Source: Paeniglutamicibacter gangotriensis Lz1y (lineage in GTDB: Bacteria > Actinomycetota > Actinomycetes > Actinomycetales > Micrococcaceae). From it: a stretch of DNA of 64,000 nt. A model generated the notes under the pieces. That model ran no database searches. It was given only the letters and a program-made list of their open reading frames with translations, and was not told where the DNA came from. Location of the stretch: contig NZ_AOCK01000001.1 of the NCBI RefSeq assembly GCF_000348945.1, positions 310,001 through 374,000 of the forward strand, read 5' to 3'. The position numbers and the translations under genes are program-made. Each line of letters begins with the position of its first letter. Position 1 is the stretch's first letter. Shown one piece after another: positions 1 to 7,952 of this stretch.

Positions 1-1026
1 CGCGCCCGCGAGGTCTTCGACTCGGTGGAGCTGATCCCGCGGATCCTGCACGGCACCGCCGAACCGGACCTCAGCACCGCCATCGCCGGGGAAGCCTCCG
101 CATTGCCCTTCGGCATCGCCCCGACCGGGTTCACCCGCTTTATGCACGCCGAGGGGGAGACCGGGGCCGTGCGCGCAGCGGCCGCCGCCGGCATCCCGTT
201 CTCGCTGTCCACCATGGGCACCCGGTCCTTGGAGGAAGTAGCAGCAGCGGCCCCGGAGTCCCGGCGCTGGTTCCAGCTCTACCTGTGGAAGGACCGCGAG
301 AAATCCCGTGCACTGCTGCAGCGCGCCGCAGCAGCGGGCTATGACACCTTGTTGGTCACCGTCGACACCCCGGTGGCCGGACAGCGCCTGCGCGATGTGC
401 GCAACGGCATGGTCATCCCGCCCAAACTGAACTTCAAGACGGTGCTGGACGCCTCCTACCGCCCCGAATGGTGGTTCAACTTCCTGACCACCGATTCGCT
501 GAAGTTCGCTTCGCTGTCCAACAGCGCCACAGATCTGCCCACGCTGATCAACTCGATGTTCGACCCGACGCTCTCCTTCGCGGACTTGGAGTGGATCCGC
601 TCCATCTGGGACGGGCAGCTCTTTGTCAAGGGCGTGCTCACCGCCCAGGACGCGCGCAAGTCCATCGATGCAGGGGCCGACGGTCTGGTGGTCTCCAACC
701 ACGGCGGACGCCAGTTGGACCGCGCACCGGTCTCCTTCGAAGCGCTCGCCGAGGTGCGTGCCGAGGTGGGCGATCAGGTTGAGCTGATCATGGACTCGGG
801 CATCATGTCCGGGGCGGACATTGTCGCCGCGCTCTGTGCCGGTGCGGACTTCGTTCTGATCGGACGGGCCTACCTCTACGGCCTGATGGCCGGAGGCGAG
901 CAGGGCGTGGAGCGGGTCATCGAGCTGTTGGCCGAAGAAATCAGGGTCAACATGCAGTTGATGGGTGCCGCGACGATCGCGGACCTGGGCCCGGAACTGA
1001 TCCGCCGGCGGCCCGGGGGCGAATAG
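1..1026 (+). CDS. alpha-hydroxy-acid oxidizing protein (FMN-dependent), 5' end outside window
   Basis: The reading frame is open from base 1, so the true start lies upstream; 341 codons are visible. The protein belongs to the FMN-dependent L-lactate dehydrogenase/glycolate oxidase family, which oxidises 2-hydroxy acids to 2-oxo acids on a TIM barrel. Visible family signatures are QLYLWKDR, the LLVTVDTPVAGQRLRD segment, and SNHGGRQLD near base 694, which carries the catalytic His and a flavin-contacting Arg. A phosphate-binding IMDSGIMSG and an IGRAYLYGL segment follow. The C-terminal end looks complete and ends in TAG. Family identity is secure. The substrate (lactate, glycolate, mandelate or another 2-hydroxy acid) cannot be read from the sequence. 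Confidence 0.9.
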   Translation, partial: RAREVFDSVELIPRILHGTAEPDLSTAIAGEASALPFGIAPTGFTRFMHAEGETGAVRAAAAAGIPFSLSTMGTRSLEEVAAAAPESRRWFQLYLWKDREKSRALLQRAAAAGYDTLLVTVDTPVAGQRLRDVRNGMVIPPKLNFKTVLDASYRPEWWFNFLTTDSLKFASLSNSATDLPTLINSMFDPTLSFADLEWIRSIWDGQLFVKGVLTAQDARKSIDAGADGLVVSNHGGRQLDRAPVSFEALAEVRAEVGDQVELIMDSGIMSGADIVAALCAGADFVLIGRAYLYGLMAGGEQGVERVIELLAEEIRVNMQLMGAATIADLGPELIRRRPGGE

Positions 1027-1060
1027 GGGCGCATGGCTCGGTGCCGGTAGACTGGCGGGC

Positions 1061-1633
1061 GTGCCTGCAGTAAAAATCCCCGCAACCATTGCCGCCGAAG
1101 TAGCAGCCCCCGTCATGGGGCGCGCCGCGACCGCCGCAGGTTTCGCGCTCTTGTCCATTTTCTGGCCCTCCGCAACCAATCAGGTGCTGGCCTACTCGCT
1201 GGCTGCCTTCATGGTGATCAGCTCCAAATTCATCTGGGACTACGCCAGTGCTCCCAGTGCCCCGAAATCGGTGCGCGGACCGTACGCAGTGGCCGCAGTG
1301 GCGATGATCATCGCCGGGCTGGTGATGGCATTCCGGCCCGAGACGCTGGTAGTTGCGATCGCCGCGGCAGCCGCGTGGATCCTTGCCGGGCTGCTGGAAA
1401 TCCTGGTGTTCGTGAAGCACCGCAACGCATTTGCCCCCTACCGTGACCAGCTGGTCACCGGGTTCGTGTCGTTGGGCGTCGGAGGATCGCTGTTGCTGGG
1501 ACTCGATCTGGACGCTCACGGTCTGTTGGGCTTGGCCGGTGGAGGAGCGATCATCCTGGCGGTGTTCGAACTGATTTCCGCGTTCGGGCTGCGTCATGCG
1601 GCCAAGGAACCCGAGCCCGGGCTTTGGAGTTAG
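1061..1633 (+). CDS. small multi-pass membrane protein of unknown function
   Basis: 190 residues from a GTG start, 34 bases after the preceding oxidase. I do not recognise a family. Hydropathy by eye suggests about six membrane segments, separated by short basic or polar loops such as EVAAPVMGRAA and KHRNAFAPYRDQ. It resembles many actinobacterial small integral membrane proteins with no assigned role. The start lacks a clear SD, so it could be leaderless or begin a few codons later. The next gene starts 38 bases downstream on the same strand, so the two may be co-transcribed. Function: unknown. Confidence 0.7.
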   Translation: MPAVKIPATIAAEVAAPVMGRAATAAGFALLSIFWPSATNQVLAYSLAAFMVISSKFIWDYASAPSAPKSVRGPYAVAAVAMIIAGLVMAFRPETLVVAIAAAAAWILAGLLEILVFVKHRNAFAPYRDQLVTGFVSLGVGGSLLLGLDLDAHGLLGLAGGGAIILAVFELISAFGLRHAAKEPEPGLWS

Positions 1634-1671
1634 ACTAGATGTTGAACCAAAAACTTGTAGGAGGGCCTTCC

Positions 1672-1977
1672 GTGGGCAACAACCCAGCCGAGCAGAAAAA
1701 ATCTTGGCAGCAGAGCATCAAGGCGCCGCTGTCCTTCTCCTTGGTCATGGCCATTATCGCCGGAGTCATCGCGACGATTTCCGCAACCGGCGGGTCCGAA
1801 AACCCGCTGCGGATCGACATCGGCCTCATCGCCTTCGGCGTAGCATTTGTCGCCTGCCTGCTGGTCATCTCCGTGATGACCATGGCCGGCAAGGAAAATC
1901 CAGAGGAAATGGGCACTGGATCGGGCATCAACCGCGCCTCTGCCACTCCGGATGAGAAGCCAGAGACCAAGAAATAA
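1672..1977 (+). CDS. small two-TM membrane protein, unknown function
   Basis: 101 residues. I chose the GTG at 1672 because an AGGAGGG sequence lies about six bases upstream (1659-1665). An in-frame ATG at 1639 has no SD. The N-terminus is polar (GNNPAEQKKSWQQ), followed by two hydrophobic segments: SFSLVMAIIAGVIATISA and a second around IGLIAFGVAFVACLLVISVM. The C-terminal tail is charged and polar. The pattern is that of a helical hairpin protein with both ends on one side of the membrane. A strong intrinsic terminator follows at 2006-2045. No family or function recognised. Confidence 0.65.
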   Translation: MGNNPAEQKKSWQQSIKAPLSFSLVMAIIAGVIATISATGGSENPLRIDIGLIAFGVAFVACLLVISVMTMAGKENPEEMGTGSGINRASATPDEKPETKK

Positions 1978-2005
1978 GGGAGACGGACATCCTCCGTTCC
2001 TGTTG

Positions 2006-2045
2006 AACGTCGCCGCCCGGGTTTGCCCGGGCGGCGACGTTGTTT
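2006..2045 (+). terminator. strong intrinsic terminator
   Basis: A perfect 16-bp stem (2006-2021 pairs with 2026-2041) closes a four-base loop TTTG and is followed by GTTT. It lies 29 bases after the stop of the gene ending at 1977 and before the start at 2094, so it should separate the two transcription units. Confidence 0.8.
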
Positions 2046-2093
2046 AACGACGCGATCGGGATCCTGCGTGGGTTCCAAGGACCAGGAAGAATC

Positions 2094-2531
2094 ATGGCAG
2101 CCGAACAAGCGACTCCGGGAGGGAAACTGGCCGGGTGGTTGGTGGTCGGCGGGCTTCTGGTCGGTGTGCTGGTGTTTGTGGCATTGCCGTTCATTGCGGG
2201 CGTGGGCCTGAGCGTCATGATCCATGGGGCAGGAGCGATCAGGGATGGCGCACTGCCCTGGATCGTGCCGATCTGTGTGCTGGCATTGATCAGCGTCATG
2301 ATGATGGACTCGCTGGCCGAGGCGATCATCCAGCGGCTGGTACCGGGAAACAAGATGGCCGCGCAGCTGCTTGGCTTCGCGGCAGCTCTAGGGGGCATCA
2401 CGCTGGCCTACGGGCGTTTCTTTGTCGACATCCTGCCCGCGCTGACCGGGGCATTCATCTCAGCCTTGGGGCTGTTGGTCTTCATTCCCATGATCAAGCG
2501 CTCGGAGCGGACCTTCCGGACCAGAGGTTAG
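2094..2531 (+). CDS. small multi-pass membrane protein, unknown function
   Basis: 145 residues from ATG 2094, chosen because AGGA (2084-2087) sits just upstream. An earlier in-frame ATG at 2040 falls inside the terminator hairpin. About four hydrophobic segments are visible, starting with LAGWLVVGGLLVGVLVFVALPF and ending with ISALGLLVFIPM, then a basic tail KRSERTFRTRG. No catalytic or transport motif is recognisable. It is the third consecutive small membrane protein here. Function unknown. Confidence 0.65.
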   Translation: MAAEQATPGGKLAGWLVVGGLLVGVLVFVALPFIAGVGLSVMIHGAGAIRDGALPWIVPICVLALISVMMMDSLAEAIIQRLVPGNKMAAQLLGFAAALGGITLAYGRFFVDILPALTGAFISALGLLVFIPMIKRSERTFRTRG

Positions 2532-2604
2532 TTCCTCCCGCTCCCCGGTGCGGGCCGGGCGGCGGGAGCTCTTCACTCGTCCGGGCCGGCCGGGCAGCGC
2601 CTAA

Positions 2605-2934
2605 CTAGAGTGCCGGTTCGGCGCCGTCGCGTCCGCCCCAGCGGTCCAGGAACTCGTCGTGCCCCAAATCCTCCAAATCGGAGCGCACCATGGCCACCAG
2701 AGATTCGGCCTCCTCGATGCTGCCGGCGTTGATGCGCAGCACCTCGGCGTCGTTGTCGATCCGGTGGACCACTACGGCTGCTCCAACGGCATCGGATCCG
2801 TCTCCACCGAAGAAGGCGTCCACCAGGCCCGCGGCCCAGCGGGTGGCGGCGCGCATCGGGCCGTCATTGGATTTTTCCAGGTCGACTTCGTATTCCTCGG
2901 ATGCATGTTGCTGCGGGATTTCTTCGCTGTTCAC
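2605..2934 (-). CDS. conserved hypothetical acidic protein
   Basis: 109 residues, GTG start at 2934 with a strong GGAGGAGG SD five bases upstream. The protein is soluble and acidic: a Glu-rich N-terminus (NSEEIPQQHASEEYEVDLEKS), a central AAVVVHRIDNDAEVLRINAGS stretch predicted to be beta-rich, and a helical C-terminus (EEAESLVAMVRSDLEDLG). No cysteine, signal peptide or membrane segment is present. I do not recognise the family. It precedes the CGNR regulator by 61 bases on no shared operon that can be proven, although both lie on the minus strand. Confidence 0.65.
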   Translation of the reverse strand: MNSEEIPQQHASEEYEVDLEKSNDGPMRAATRWAAGLVDAFFGGDGSDAVGAAVVVHRIDNDAEVLRINAGSIEEAESLVAMVRSDLEDLGHDEFLDRWGGRDGAEPAL

Positions 2935-2994
2935 GGGGTCCTCCTCCGATCGGCGGGCCGAATGCCTTTTCGTCCCTTTGGCTCCAGTGTATGT

Positions 2995-3549
2995 TCAGAG
3001 ACCCGATTTTTGCTGGGATTTACGTTGCCGATATGCGCGCACGTGCTCGCGGTTGGCGCAGTTGCCGGTGTCGCAGTAGCGCTTGGACCGGTTACGTGAC
3101 AGATCCAGCAAGACCGCCTCGCAGTCGCTGGCGGCGCAAGTCCTGAGCCTGCTCAACTCCGCTGAACGCAGCACATCGACCAGGGCCATCGCGGCTTCCA
3201 CGGCCATGCGTTCGCTGAGTGGGGCCTCGGGGGTGGTCGCGTGGATGTGATAGTTCCAGCCGTCGTGCCTGATCAGCTGGGGTAGGGCGCGCGCTGTGCG
3301 CAGGATGTTGTTGACGGCCTCGACGGCTTGGTCCTCGTCGAGCACCCAGATTTCGCCCAGTTGGGAGCGCAACTGGCGGACCGAACGAAGCTCCGCGTCG
3401 TTGCGCGTACGTGAACCGGTGAACCCTTGCTCATTGAGGAACTCCTCGAGGTCTGCAGAGGTGAGCAACGCGTCCGTCTCGGCGATGGCGGTGTTGATGA
3501 GCGCCACGACGGTGCCCAACGAGGCTTCCGTGTCAGGGGCAAAGATCAA
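2995..3549 (-). CDS. CGNR zinc-finger / ABATE-domain transcriptional regulator
   Basis: 184 residues. I place the start at TTG 3549 because AGGAG lies five bases upstream and the sequence then reads LIFAPDTEASLGTVVALINT, the usual N-terminus of ABATE-domain proteins. A TTG at 3594 has no SD. The family pairs an N-terminal ABATE (stress-induced ligand-binding-like) domain with a C-terminal CGNR zinc finger: here RTCAASDCEAVLLDLSRNRS, then RYCDTGNCANREHVRAYRQR, with four Cys and a basic DNA-contacting helix. The conserved CGNR reads CANR. Probable soluble transcription factor; target unknown, possibly the divergent EamA exporter gene. Confidence 0.8.
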   Translation of the reverse strand: MIFAPDTEASLGTVVALINTAIAETDALLTSADLEEFLNEQGFTGSRTRNDAELRSVRQLRSQLGEIWVLDEDQAVEAVNNILRTARALPQLIRHDGWNYHIHATTPEAPLSERMAVEAAMALVDVLRSAELSRLRTCAASDCEAVLLDLSRNRSKRYCDTGNCANREHVRAYRQRKSQQKSGL

Positions 3550-3700
3550 TGTGACTCCTGTGTGGCTACGGGGATTGACGGATGAACCGGGCAAGATCTA
3601 GTGTCATGAGCATACCGAACTTTACTCCTGACAGTCGATTTGGCATCCATGGCCACTCCTACGTCGGATTCCGCCAAGACCCACCAGGGAGCGTTACCCC

Positions 3701-4669
3701 GTGCCACGCGAAGAGATCACCACGCACCGGCTTCAGCCTGAGCCAGTGGCAACAAGCCCGCGCGCCCCGCGACTGGGCGGCGTCGGAGTCGCGCTGTTCT
3801 CCTCCGCCGTCTTCGGCGTCTCCGGTTCCTTCGCCAAGGCATTGCTGGAGGCCGGGTGGAGTCCTGCCGCGGCGGTGACCCTGCGCATGGCCGGGGCTGC
3901 CCTGGTTTTGCTGGTTCCCACGCTGCTGGTGATGCGCGGCAAGTGGCCGCTGATCGCTTCCAATTGGAAGTCGATCCTGCTCTTTGGGCTCTTCGGGGTT
4001 GGCGCCTGCCAGTTCTTCTACTTCTTGGCCGTCGAACGCCTCGATGTCGGGGTCGCGCTGCTTTTGGAGTACCTAGCACCGGTGCTCATCGTGCTTTTTC
4101 TCTGGATCAGGTTCCGCAAGAGCCCCAAGGCCATGACCATCGGTGGCGCCTTGCTCTCGCTGGCCGGCCTGGTGCTGGTGCTTGACCTGGCCGGGGACAC
4201 CAAGGTGGACCCGATCGGAGTGCTCTGGGGCCTGGGCGCAGCGGTGGGCCTGGTGGTCTATTTCTTCGTCAGCGCGCGAGTTGATGGCGCGCTGCCGCCG
4301 ATCGTGTTGGCCTCCGGGGGATTGCTGGTGGGGGCCGGAACCATGGGGTTGCTGGCGCTTTGCGGCCTGGTGCAGATGAAGATGACCTTTGTCCCGGTGC
4401 GGTTGGCGCAGTGGGAAACCCAGTGGTGGGTGGCACTGGGCGGGTTGGTGATTTTCTCCACCGTGCTGGCCTACGTCTCCGGGATCATGGCCGCCCGCGC
4501 GCTCGGCTCGAAACTGGCGTCGTTCATTTCGTTGACAGAGGTGCTTTTTGCCGTGTTGTGGGCGTGGCTCTTGCTGGGCCAGCTGCCCGCGGGGATCCAA
4601 TTGCTAGGAGGCGTGCTGATTGTTGGCGGCGTGCTGTTGGTACGCGCCGATGAGATGCGTAGCCCGTAG
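3701..4669 (+). CDS. EamA/DMT-superfamily transporter
   Basis: 322 residues from GTG 3701, with an AGGGA about ten bases upstream. After a polar 25-residue N-terminus it shows ten hydrophobic segments arranged as two EamA repeats (roughly residues 25-160 and 175-315). Each repeat carries the family's short helix pairs, for example GVFGVSGSFAKALLEAGWSP at the first helix and ISLTEVLFAVLWAWLLLGQ near the end. Drug/metabolite exporters of this type move small metabolites or amino acids across the cytoplasmic membrane; the substrate is unknown. It is divergent from the CGNR regulator gene, a possible regulatory pair. A bidirectional terminator follows. Confidence 0.88.
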   Translation: MPREEITTHRLQPEPVATSPRAPRLGGVGVALFSSAVFGVSGSFAKALLEAGWSPAAAVTLRMAGAALVLLVPTLLVMRGKWPLIASNWKSILLFGLFGVGACQFFYFLAVERLDVGVALLLEYLAPVLIVLFLWIRFRKSPKAMTIGGALLSLAGLVLVLDLAGDTKVDPIGVLWGLGAAVGLVVYFFVSARVDGALPPIVLASGGLLVGAGTMGLLALCGLVQMKMTFVPVRLAQWETQWWVALGGLVIFSTVLAYVSGIMAARALGSKLASFISLTEVLFAVLWAWLLLGQLPAGIQLLGGVLIVGGVLLVRADEMRSP

Positions 4670-4698
4670 CGCGGGGAATGCGCCCCGGAAACGGACAA

Positions 4699-4746
4699 AA
4701 CGGTGTGCCGCCCCGTGGTTGGTGAAACCACGGGACGGCGCACCGT
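4699..4746. terminator. bidirectional terminator between convergent genes
   Basis: A long near-perfect hairpin: AACGGTG-GCCG-CCCGTGGTT on the left pairs with AACCACGGG-CGGC-CACCGTT on the right, with small mismatches. It is AT-flanked on the left (ACAAAA). It sits between the EamA gene (+) and copA (-) and can serve both. Confidence 0.75.
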
Positions 4747-4768
4747 TCAGACCCTAATGTCGGGCGAG

Positions 4769-7078
4769 CTACTTGCGCCCGAAGGTGCGCAGACGCAGCG
4801 AGTTGGCAACCACCAGCACCGAGCTGGCGGCCATTGCCGCACCGGCGAGCATCGGGTTCAGGAAACCCAAGGCAGCAATCGGGATGCCGGCGGTGTTGTA
4901 GGCGAAAGCCCAGAACAGGTTCGTCTTGATGGTGCGCAGCGTCTTGCGGGAGAGCTCGATCGATTGGACGACCTGCGCCAGGTCGTTGCCCATGATGGTC
5001 AGGTCGGCCGCCTCGATGGCGACGTCGGTGCCCGATCCCATGGCGATGCCCAGGTCGGCCTGTGCCAGTGCCGGTGCGTCGTTCACGCCGTCACCGACCA
5101 TGGCAACGACCCGGCCTTCGCTCTGCAGCTTGCGTACTGCCTGGGCCTTGCCCTCAGGGAACACGTCGGCAAAGACGTCTTCGGAGGCGATACCGACCTT
5201 CTGCGCCACCTGTTTGGCCACCGCAGCGTTGTCGCCGGTGAGCAGCACCGGGCGCAGTCCAAGCTCCCGGAGCCGGGCAATGGCCGAGGCAGAGGATTCC
5301 TTGATGGTGTCGGTCAGGTTGACCAGTCCGGCGAAGACGCCGTCGATACCCACCATGATGGAGGTAGCGCCGGTGGCCTGCGCCGCACTCAAATTCTCAC
5401 GGTTCGACTTGGTAAGTTCGATGCCGTTCTCCTTGAGCCAGCTTTCCCGGCCCGCCACCACCGATTGTCCATCGACCGTGGCGCGCACGCCGCCGCCGGG
5501 TGCAGAGCCGAAGTCCGTCGACTCTGCCAGTGGATCCGTGGCGCGTGCCGCGGCCACAATGGCGTGGGCGATGGGGTGCTCGGAACCGGATTCCACGGCG
5601 CCGGCCAGGGCCAGCACCATCTCGGAGGTGAACCCGGTTGCCGGTGAAACGGAGGTCACCGCGAGATTTCCTTCGGTCACGGTTCCGGTTTTATCAAGCA
5701 GCACGGTATCGATCTTGCGGGTGTCCTCAAGGACCTGCGGCCCGCGGATCAGAATGCCCAGCTGGGCCCCGCGCCCGGTTCCGACCAAGAGCCCGATCGG
5801 CGTCGCCAACCCCAAAGCACATGGGCAGGCGATGACCAGCACGGCCACGGCGGCGGTGAACGCCGAGTGCAGGTCGCCGGAGAGAACCATCCAGAGCACG
5901 AAGGTCAGTGCGGCGATCAACAGCACGATCGGCACGAAAACCGACGAGATCTTGTCCGCGAGCCGGGCGATCGGTGCCTTGCCGGTCTGCGCCTCGGACA
6001 CCAGCCTGCCCATTTGCGCCAGCGTAGTATCCGTTCCGACGCGGGTGGCACGCACCAGCAGTCGACCGGAGGCGTTGATGGTGGCGCCGATGACGGTGTC
6101 GTCCGGGCCCACCTCCACGGGCACCGATTCACCGGTGACCAGGGCGGTATCTACGGCCGAGTGACCCGTGACGACAAAGCCGTCGGTAGCGATCTTCTCC
6201 CCGGGGCGCACCACGAACTCGTCGCCGGGCACCAGCTCGGCTGCGGGGATCTTCACTTCGATACCGTCGCGCAGCACCACGGCTTCCTTCGCACCCAGGT
6301 CCAGCAGCGTCTTCAGCGCGTCGCCGGCCTTCGACTTGGAGCGGGCCTCCAGCCAGCGGCCCAGCAGCAGGAACGTGGCAACCACTCCGGCGGTCTCGAA
6401 GTACAGCGCGTGTTCGCTCATCGCCATGCCGGTATGCGCGGTGATGTTCGGGTCCAGCAGCAGCTGCCAAAGAGAGAAGAAGTAAGCGGCCAGCACACCG
6501 ATGGATACCAAGGTGTCCATGGTCGAGGCCAGGTGCCGTGCATTGATGGCGGCGGCACGGTGGAAGGGCCAAGCCGACCAGAAAGTTACGGGCGTAGCCA
6601 ACACCAGGGCCACCCACCCCCAGTGCGGGAACTGTGCCCCGGGAATCATCGAGATGACGAACAACGGAGTCGTAAATATCGCGGCGATGACCAGTCGTTT
6701 CTTCAGGTCGCTGCCGGCCGGTTGCGCGGCATGGTTCATGCCTCGCACCTTGCGCTCCGAAGCGGGCTGCTCCGGCGCTGACGGTGCCGTGCCCGCGGGG
6801 GAGGTCTCCGGTGCGGCGGGTGCAGCTGGCGCATACCTATCGACCTTCAGTGCCGCCTGGTATCCGGCGGATTCGACGGTGGCAATGATCTGCTCATCGC
6901 TCACGCTTGTCGGGACGGTGATTCGCGCCGATTCGAGCGGCAGGTTGACCAGCGCCTCGACGCCGTCGATCTTGCCGAGTTTGCGTTCGACCCTGCCCAC
7001 GCACGAAGCGCACGTCATGCCCTGGATATCCAGTTCAATGATGCGTTGGTTAGTGGGGAAGGCGGTGTCGTTGCTCAT
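4769..7078 (-). CDS. copA: copper-exporting P1B-type ATPase CopA
   Basis: 769 residues. Start ATG 7078 follows AGGAAC; a longer in-frame extension to 7291 is rejected because it overlaps copZ. Order of domains: one N-terminal HMA domain with GMTCASC (Cys23, Cys26), a Pro/Ala linker, membrane helices, actuator loop TGES (about 315), ion-binding CPC (Cys418-Pro-Cys420), phosphorylation motif DKTGT (Asp462), SEHP of the nucleotide domain and GDGVNDAPAL of the hinge. CPC with the HMA Cys pair is characteristic of Cu(I) export. It is the last gene of csoR-copZ-copA and should be induced by copper through release of CsoR. Silver transport is possible. Very secure. Confidence 0.97.
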   Translation of the reverse strand: MSNDTAFPTNQRIIELDIQGMTCASCVGRVERKLGKIDGVEALVNLPLESARITVPTSVSDEQIIATVESAGYQAALKVDRYAPAAPAAPETSPAGTAPSAPEQPASERKVRGMNHAAQPAGSDLKKRLVIAAIFTTPLFVISMIPGAQFPHWGWVALVLATPVTFWSAWPFHRAAAINARHLASTMDTLVSIGVLAAYFFSLWQLLLDPNITAHTGMAMSEHALYFETAGVVATFLLLGRWLEARSKSKAGDALKTLLDLGAKEAVVLRDGIEVKIPAAELVPGDEFVVRPGEKIATDGFVVTGHSAVDTALVTGESVPVEVGPDDTVIGATINASGRLLVRATRVGTDTTLAQMGRLVSEAQTGKAPIARLADKISSVFVPIVLLIAALTFVLWMVLSGDLHSAFTAAVAVLVIACPCALGLATPIGLLVGTGRGAQLGILIRGPQVLEDTRKIDTVLLDKTGTVTEGNLAVTSVSPATGFTSEMVLALAGAVESGSEHPIAHAIVAAARATDPLAESTDFGSAPGGGVRATVDGQSVVAGRESWLKENGIELTKSNRENLSAAQATGATSIMVGIDGVFAGLVNLTDTIKESSASAIARLRELGLRPVLLTGDNAAVAKQVAQKVGIASEDVFADVFPEGKAQAVRKLQSEGRVVAMVGDGVNDAPALAQADLGIAMGSGTDVAIEAADLTIMGNDLAQVVQSIELSRKTLRTIKTNLFWAFAYNTAGIPIAALGFLNPMLAGAAMAASSVLVVANSLRLRTFGRK

Positions 7079-7139
7079 GGGTCCGTTCCTGGGTGGGCCG
7101 CTGCTGGCGAAAGCGCCCTGCGGCGTCGAGTTGGCGGGC

Positions 7140-7463
7140 TTAGGCGTCGGCGGGGACGACGGTGTAGCCGGCCTCCGCGACCGCTTGGGTGAGGATCGCA
7201 GGATCCACCGGCGCGCTGGTGGTGACGGTGGCCGTGGAAGTTCCTCCGGCGGAGAGAATGACCTCGACGTCGGTAACGCCGTCGACTTCACGAAGCTCCT
7301 CGGTCACGGAGGAAACGCAGTGTCCGCAGGTCATGCCGTCGATCTTCAGGGTGGTCTGGTTCTGGGTCATGGTGTCCTCCGGTCGCATGGTGATGGTGAG
7401 TCCTGAATTATCGGTGTCGCCGCAGCCGCAGCCGCCGCAACCGCAGCTTGATGTTTCGCTCAT
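7140..7463 (-). CDS. copZ: copper chaperone CopZ-like, with optional Cys-rich N-terminal cap
   Basis: 107 residues from ATG 7463, or 76 residues from an in-frame ATG at 7370. Both starts have a good SD (AGGAG before 7463, GGAGGA before 7370). The shorter form is a standard HMA domain with IDGMTCGHCVSSV and should pass Cu(I) to CopA. The longer form adds about 31 residues with CGCGGCGCG, a cluster of five Cys. It lies 61 bases upstream of copA in the same operon. The HMA assignment is secure. Whether the cap is made, and whether it binds extra copper, is inference. Confidence 0.9.
   Translation of the reverse strand: MSETSSCGCGGCGCGDTDNSGLTITMRPEDTMTQNQTTLKIDGMTCGHCVSSVTEELREVDGVTDVEVILSAGGTSTATVTTSAPVDPAILTQAVAEAGYTVVPADA
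7370..7381 (-). promoter_or_regulatory. second ribosome binding site and start inside copZ
   Basis: GGAGGACACC then ATG (start at 7370) inside the copZ frame. With the upstream SD before 7463 this allows two protein forms, with and without the Cys-rich cap. Confidence 0.6.
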
Positions 7464-7527
7464 GGTGGTTCTCCTGGGGGTCGGGATCAGTGGGTAGGGG
7501 ATCAGTGCGGAGTTCAGTGCCGCGGTC

Positions 7528-7857
7528 TCAGCGAAGCAGTCGGCCGATGGCCGTGGTGACCTCTGCGACCTTCTCGTTCACATGGCTGCGGTCACCGGTT
7601 TCGATGGATTGCGTTGCGGCGTTGACCACACAATGTGCGACGTGGTCTTCGACAAGGCCGAGACTGACCTTGTGCAGGGCCGCGTTGATCGCCGAGATCT
7701 GGGTGAGGATGTCGATGCAGTACTTTTCCTCGTCGACCATCTTGCTCACCCCGCGAACCTGCCCCTCAATGCGGCTCAATCGTTTCAGCAGGGCATTTTT
7801 GTTGGCTGTATATCCGTGATCAACGTGGGTATCCACGGCGGCGGCAATGTTCTCCAT
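7528..7857 (-). CDS. csoR: CsoR-family copper-sensing transcriptional repressor
   Basis: 109 residues from ATG 7857. All-helical DUF156 protein. The copper ligands of the W-X-Y-Z fingerprint are present with canonical spacing: Cys47 (EEKYCID), His72 and Cys76 (DHVAHC), i.e. C-x24-H-x3-C. A basic KRLSRIEGQVRGV segment near the N-terminus is the DNA-contacting region. Apo-CsoR represses, and Cu(I) binding releases DNA. It is first in the operon with copZ and copA. Two CsoR-type palindromes and a near-consensus promoter lie directly upstream, with almost no leader, so autoregulation is expected. An in-frame extension to 7959 would run through these operators and is rejected. Confidence 0.95.
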   Translation of the reverse strand: MENIAAAVDTHVDHGYTANKNALLKRLSRIEGQVRGVSKMVDEEKYCIDILTQISAINAALHKVSLGLVEDHVAHCVVNAATQSIETGDRSHVNEKVAEVTTAIGRLLR

Positions 7858-7864
7858 GACACCA

Positions 7865-7892
7865 ATAATACCCCTGAGGGGTATCTTGTCAA
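7865..7892 (-). promoter_or_regulatory. csoR-copZ-copA promoter
   Basis: Reading the minus strand: TTGACA (7892-7887), a 16-base spacer, TATTAT (7870-7865), then seven bases to the csoR ATG at 7857. The predicted transcription start falls at or next to the ATG, so the csoR message is probably leaderless. Confidence 0.75.
7868..7884. promoter_or_regulatory. CsoR operator 1 (in promoter spacer)
   Basis: Perfect palindrome ATACCCC-TGA-GGGGTAT, the standard CsoR operator pattern. It fills the -35/-10 spacer and overlaps the -10 box. Confidence 0.85.
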
Positions 7893-7893
7893 C

Positions 7894-7908
7894 TACCCCC
7901 TGGGGGTA
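7894..7908. promoter_or_regulatory. CsoR operator 2
   Basis: Perfect palindrome TACCCCC-T-GGGGGTA immediately upstream of the csoR -35 box, and close to the promoter of the divergent femAB-like gene. Confidence 0.8.
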
Positions 7909-7918
7909 TGCGCTGGGA

Positions 7919-7946
7919 TTGGCCCTCAAGTCTTCGTTGCTATGCT
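7919..7946 (+). promoter_or_regulatory. probable promoter of the FemAB-like gene
   Basis: TTGGCC (7919-7924), 16-base spacer, TATGCT (7941-7946), seven bases before GTG 7953. This implies a leaderless message. It is weaker than the csoR promoter. Confidence 0.45.
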
Positions 7947-7952
7947 GTCCCG

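Noticed and set aside
7079-7291. 71-codon N-terminal extension of CopA
   Set aside because: It overlaps copZ in another frame, is Pro/Ser/Arg-rich without family similarity, and ATG 7078 has its own SD.
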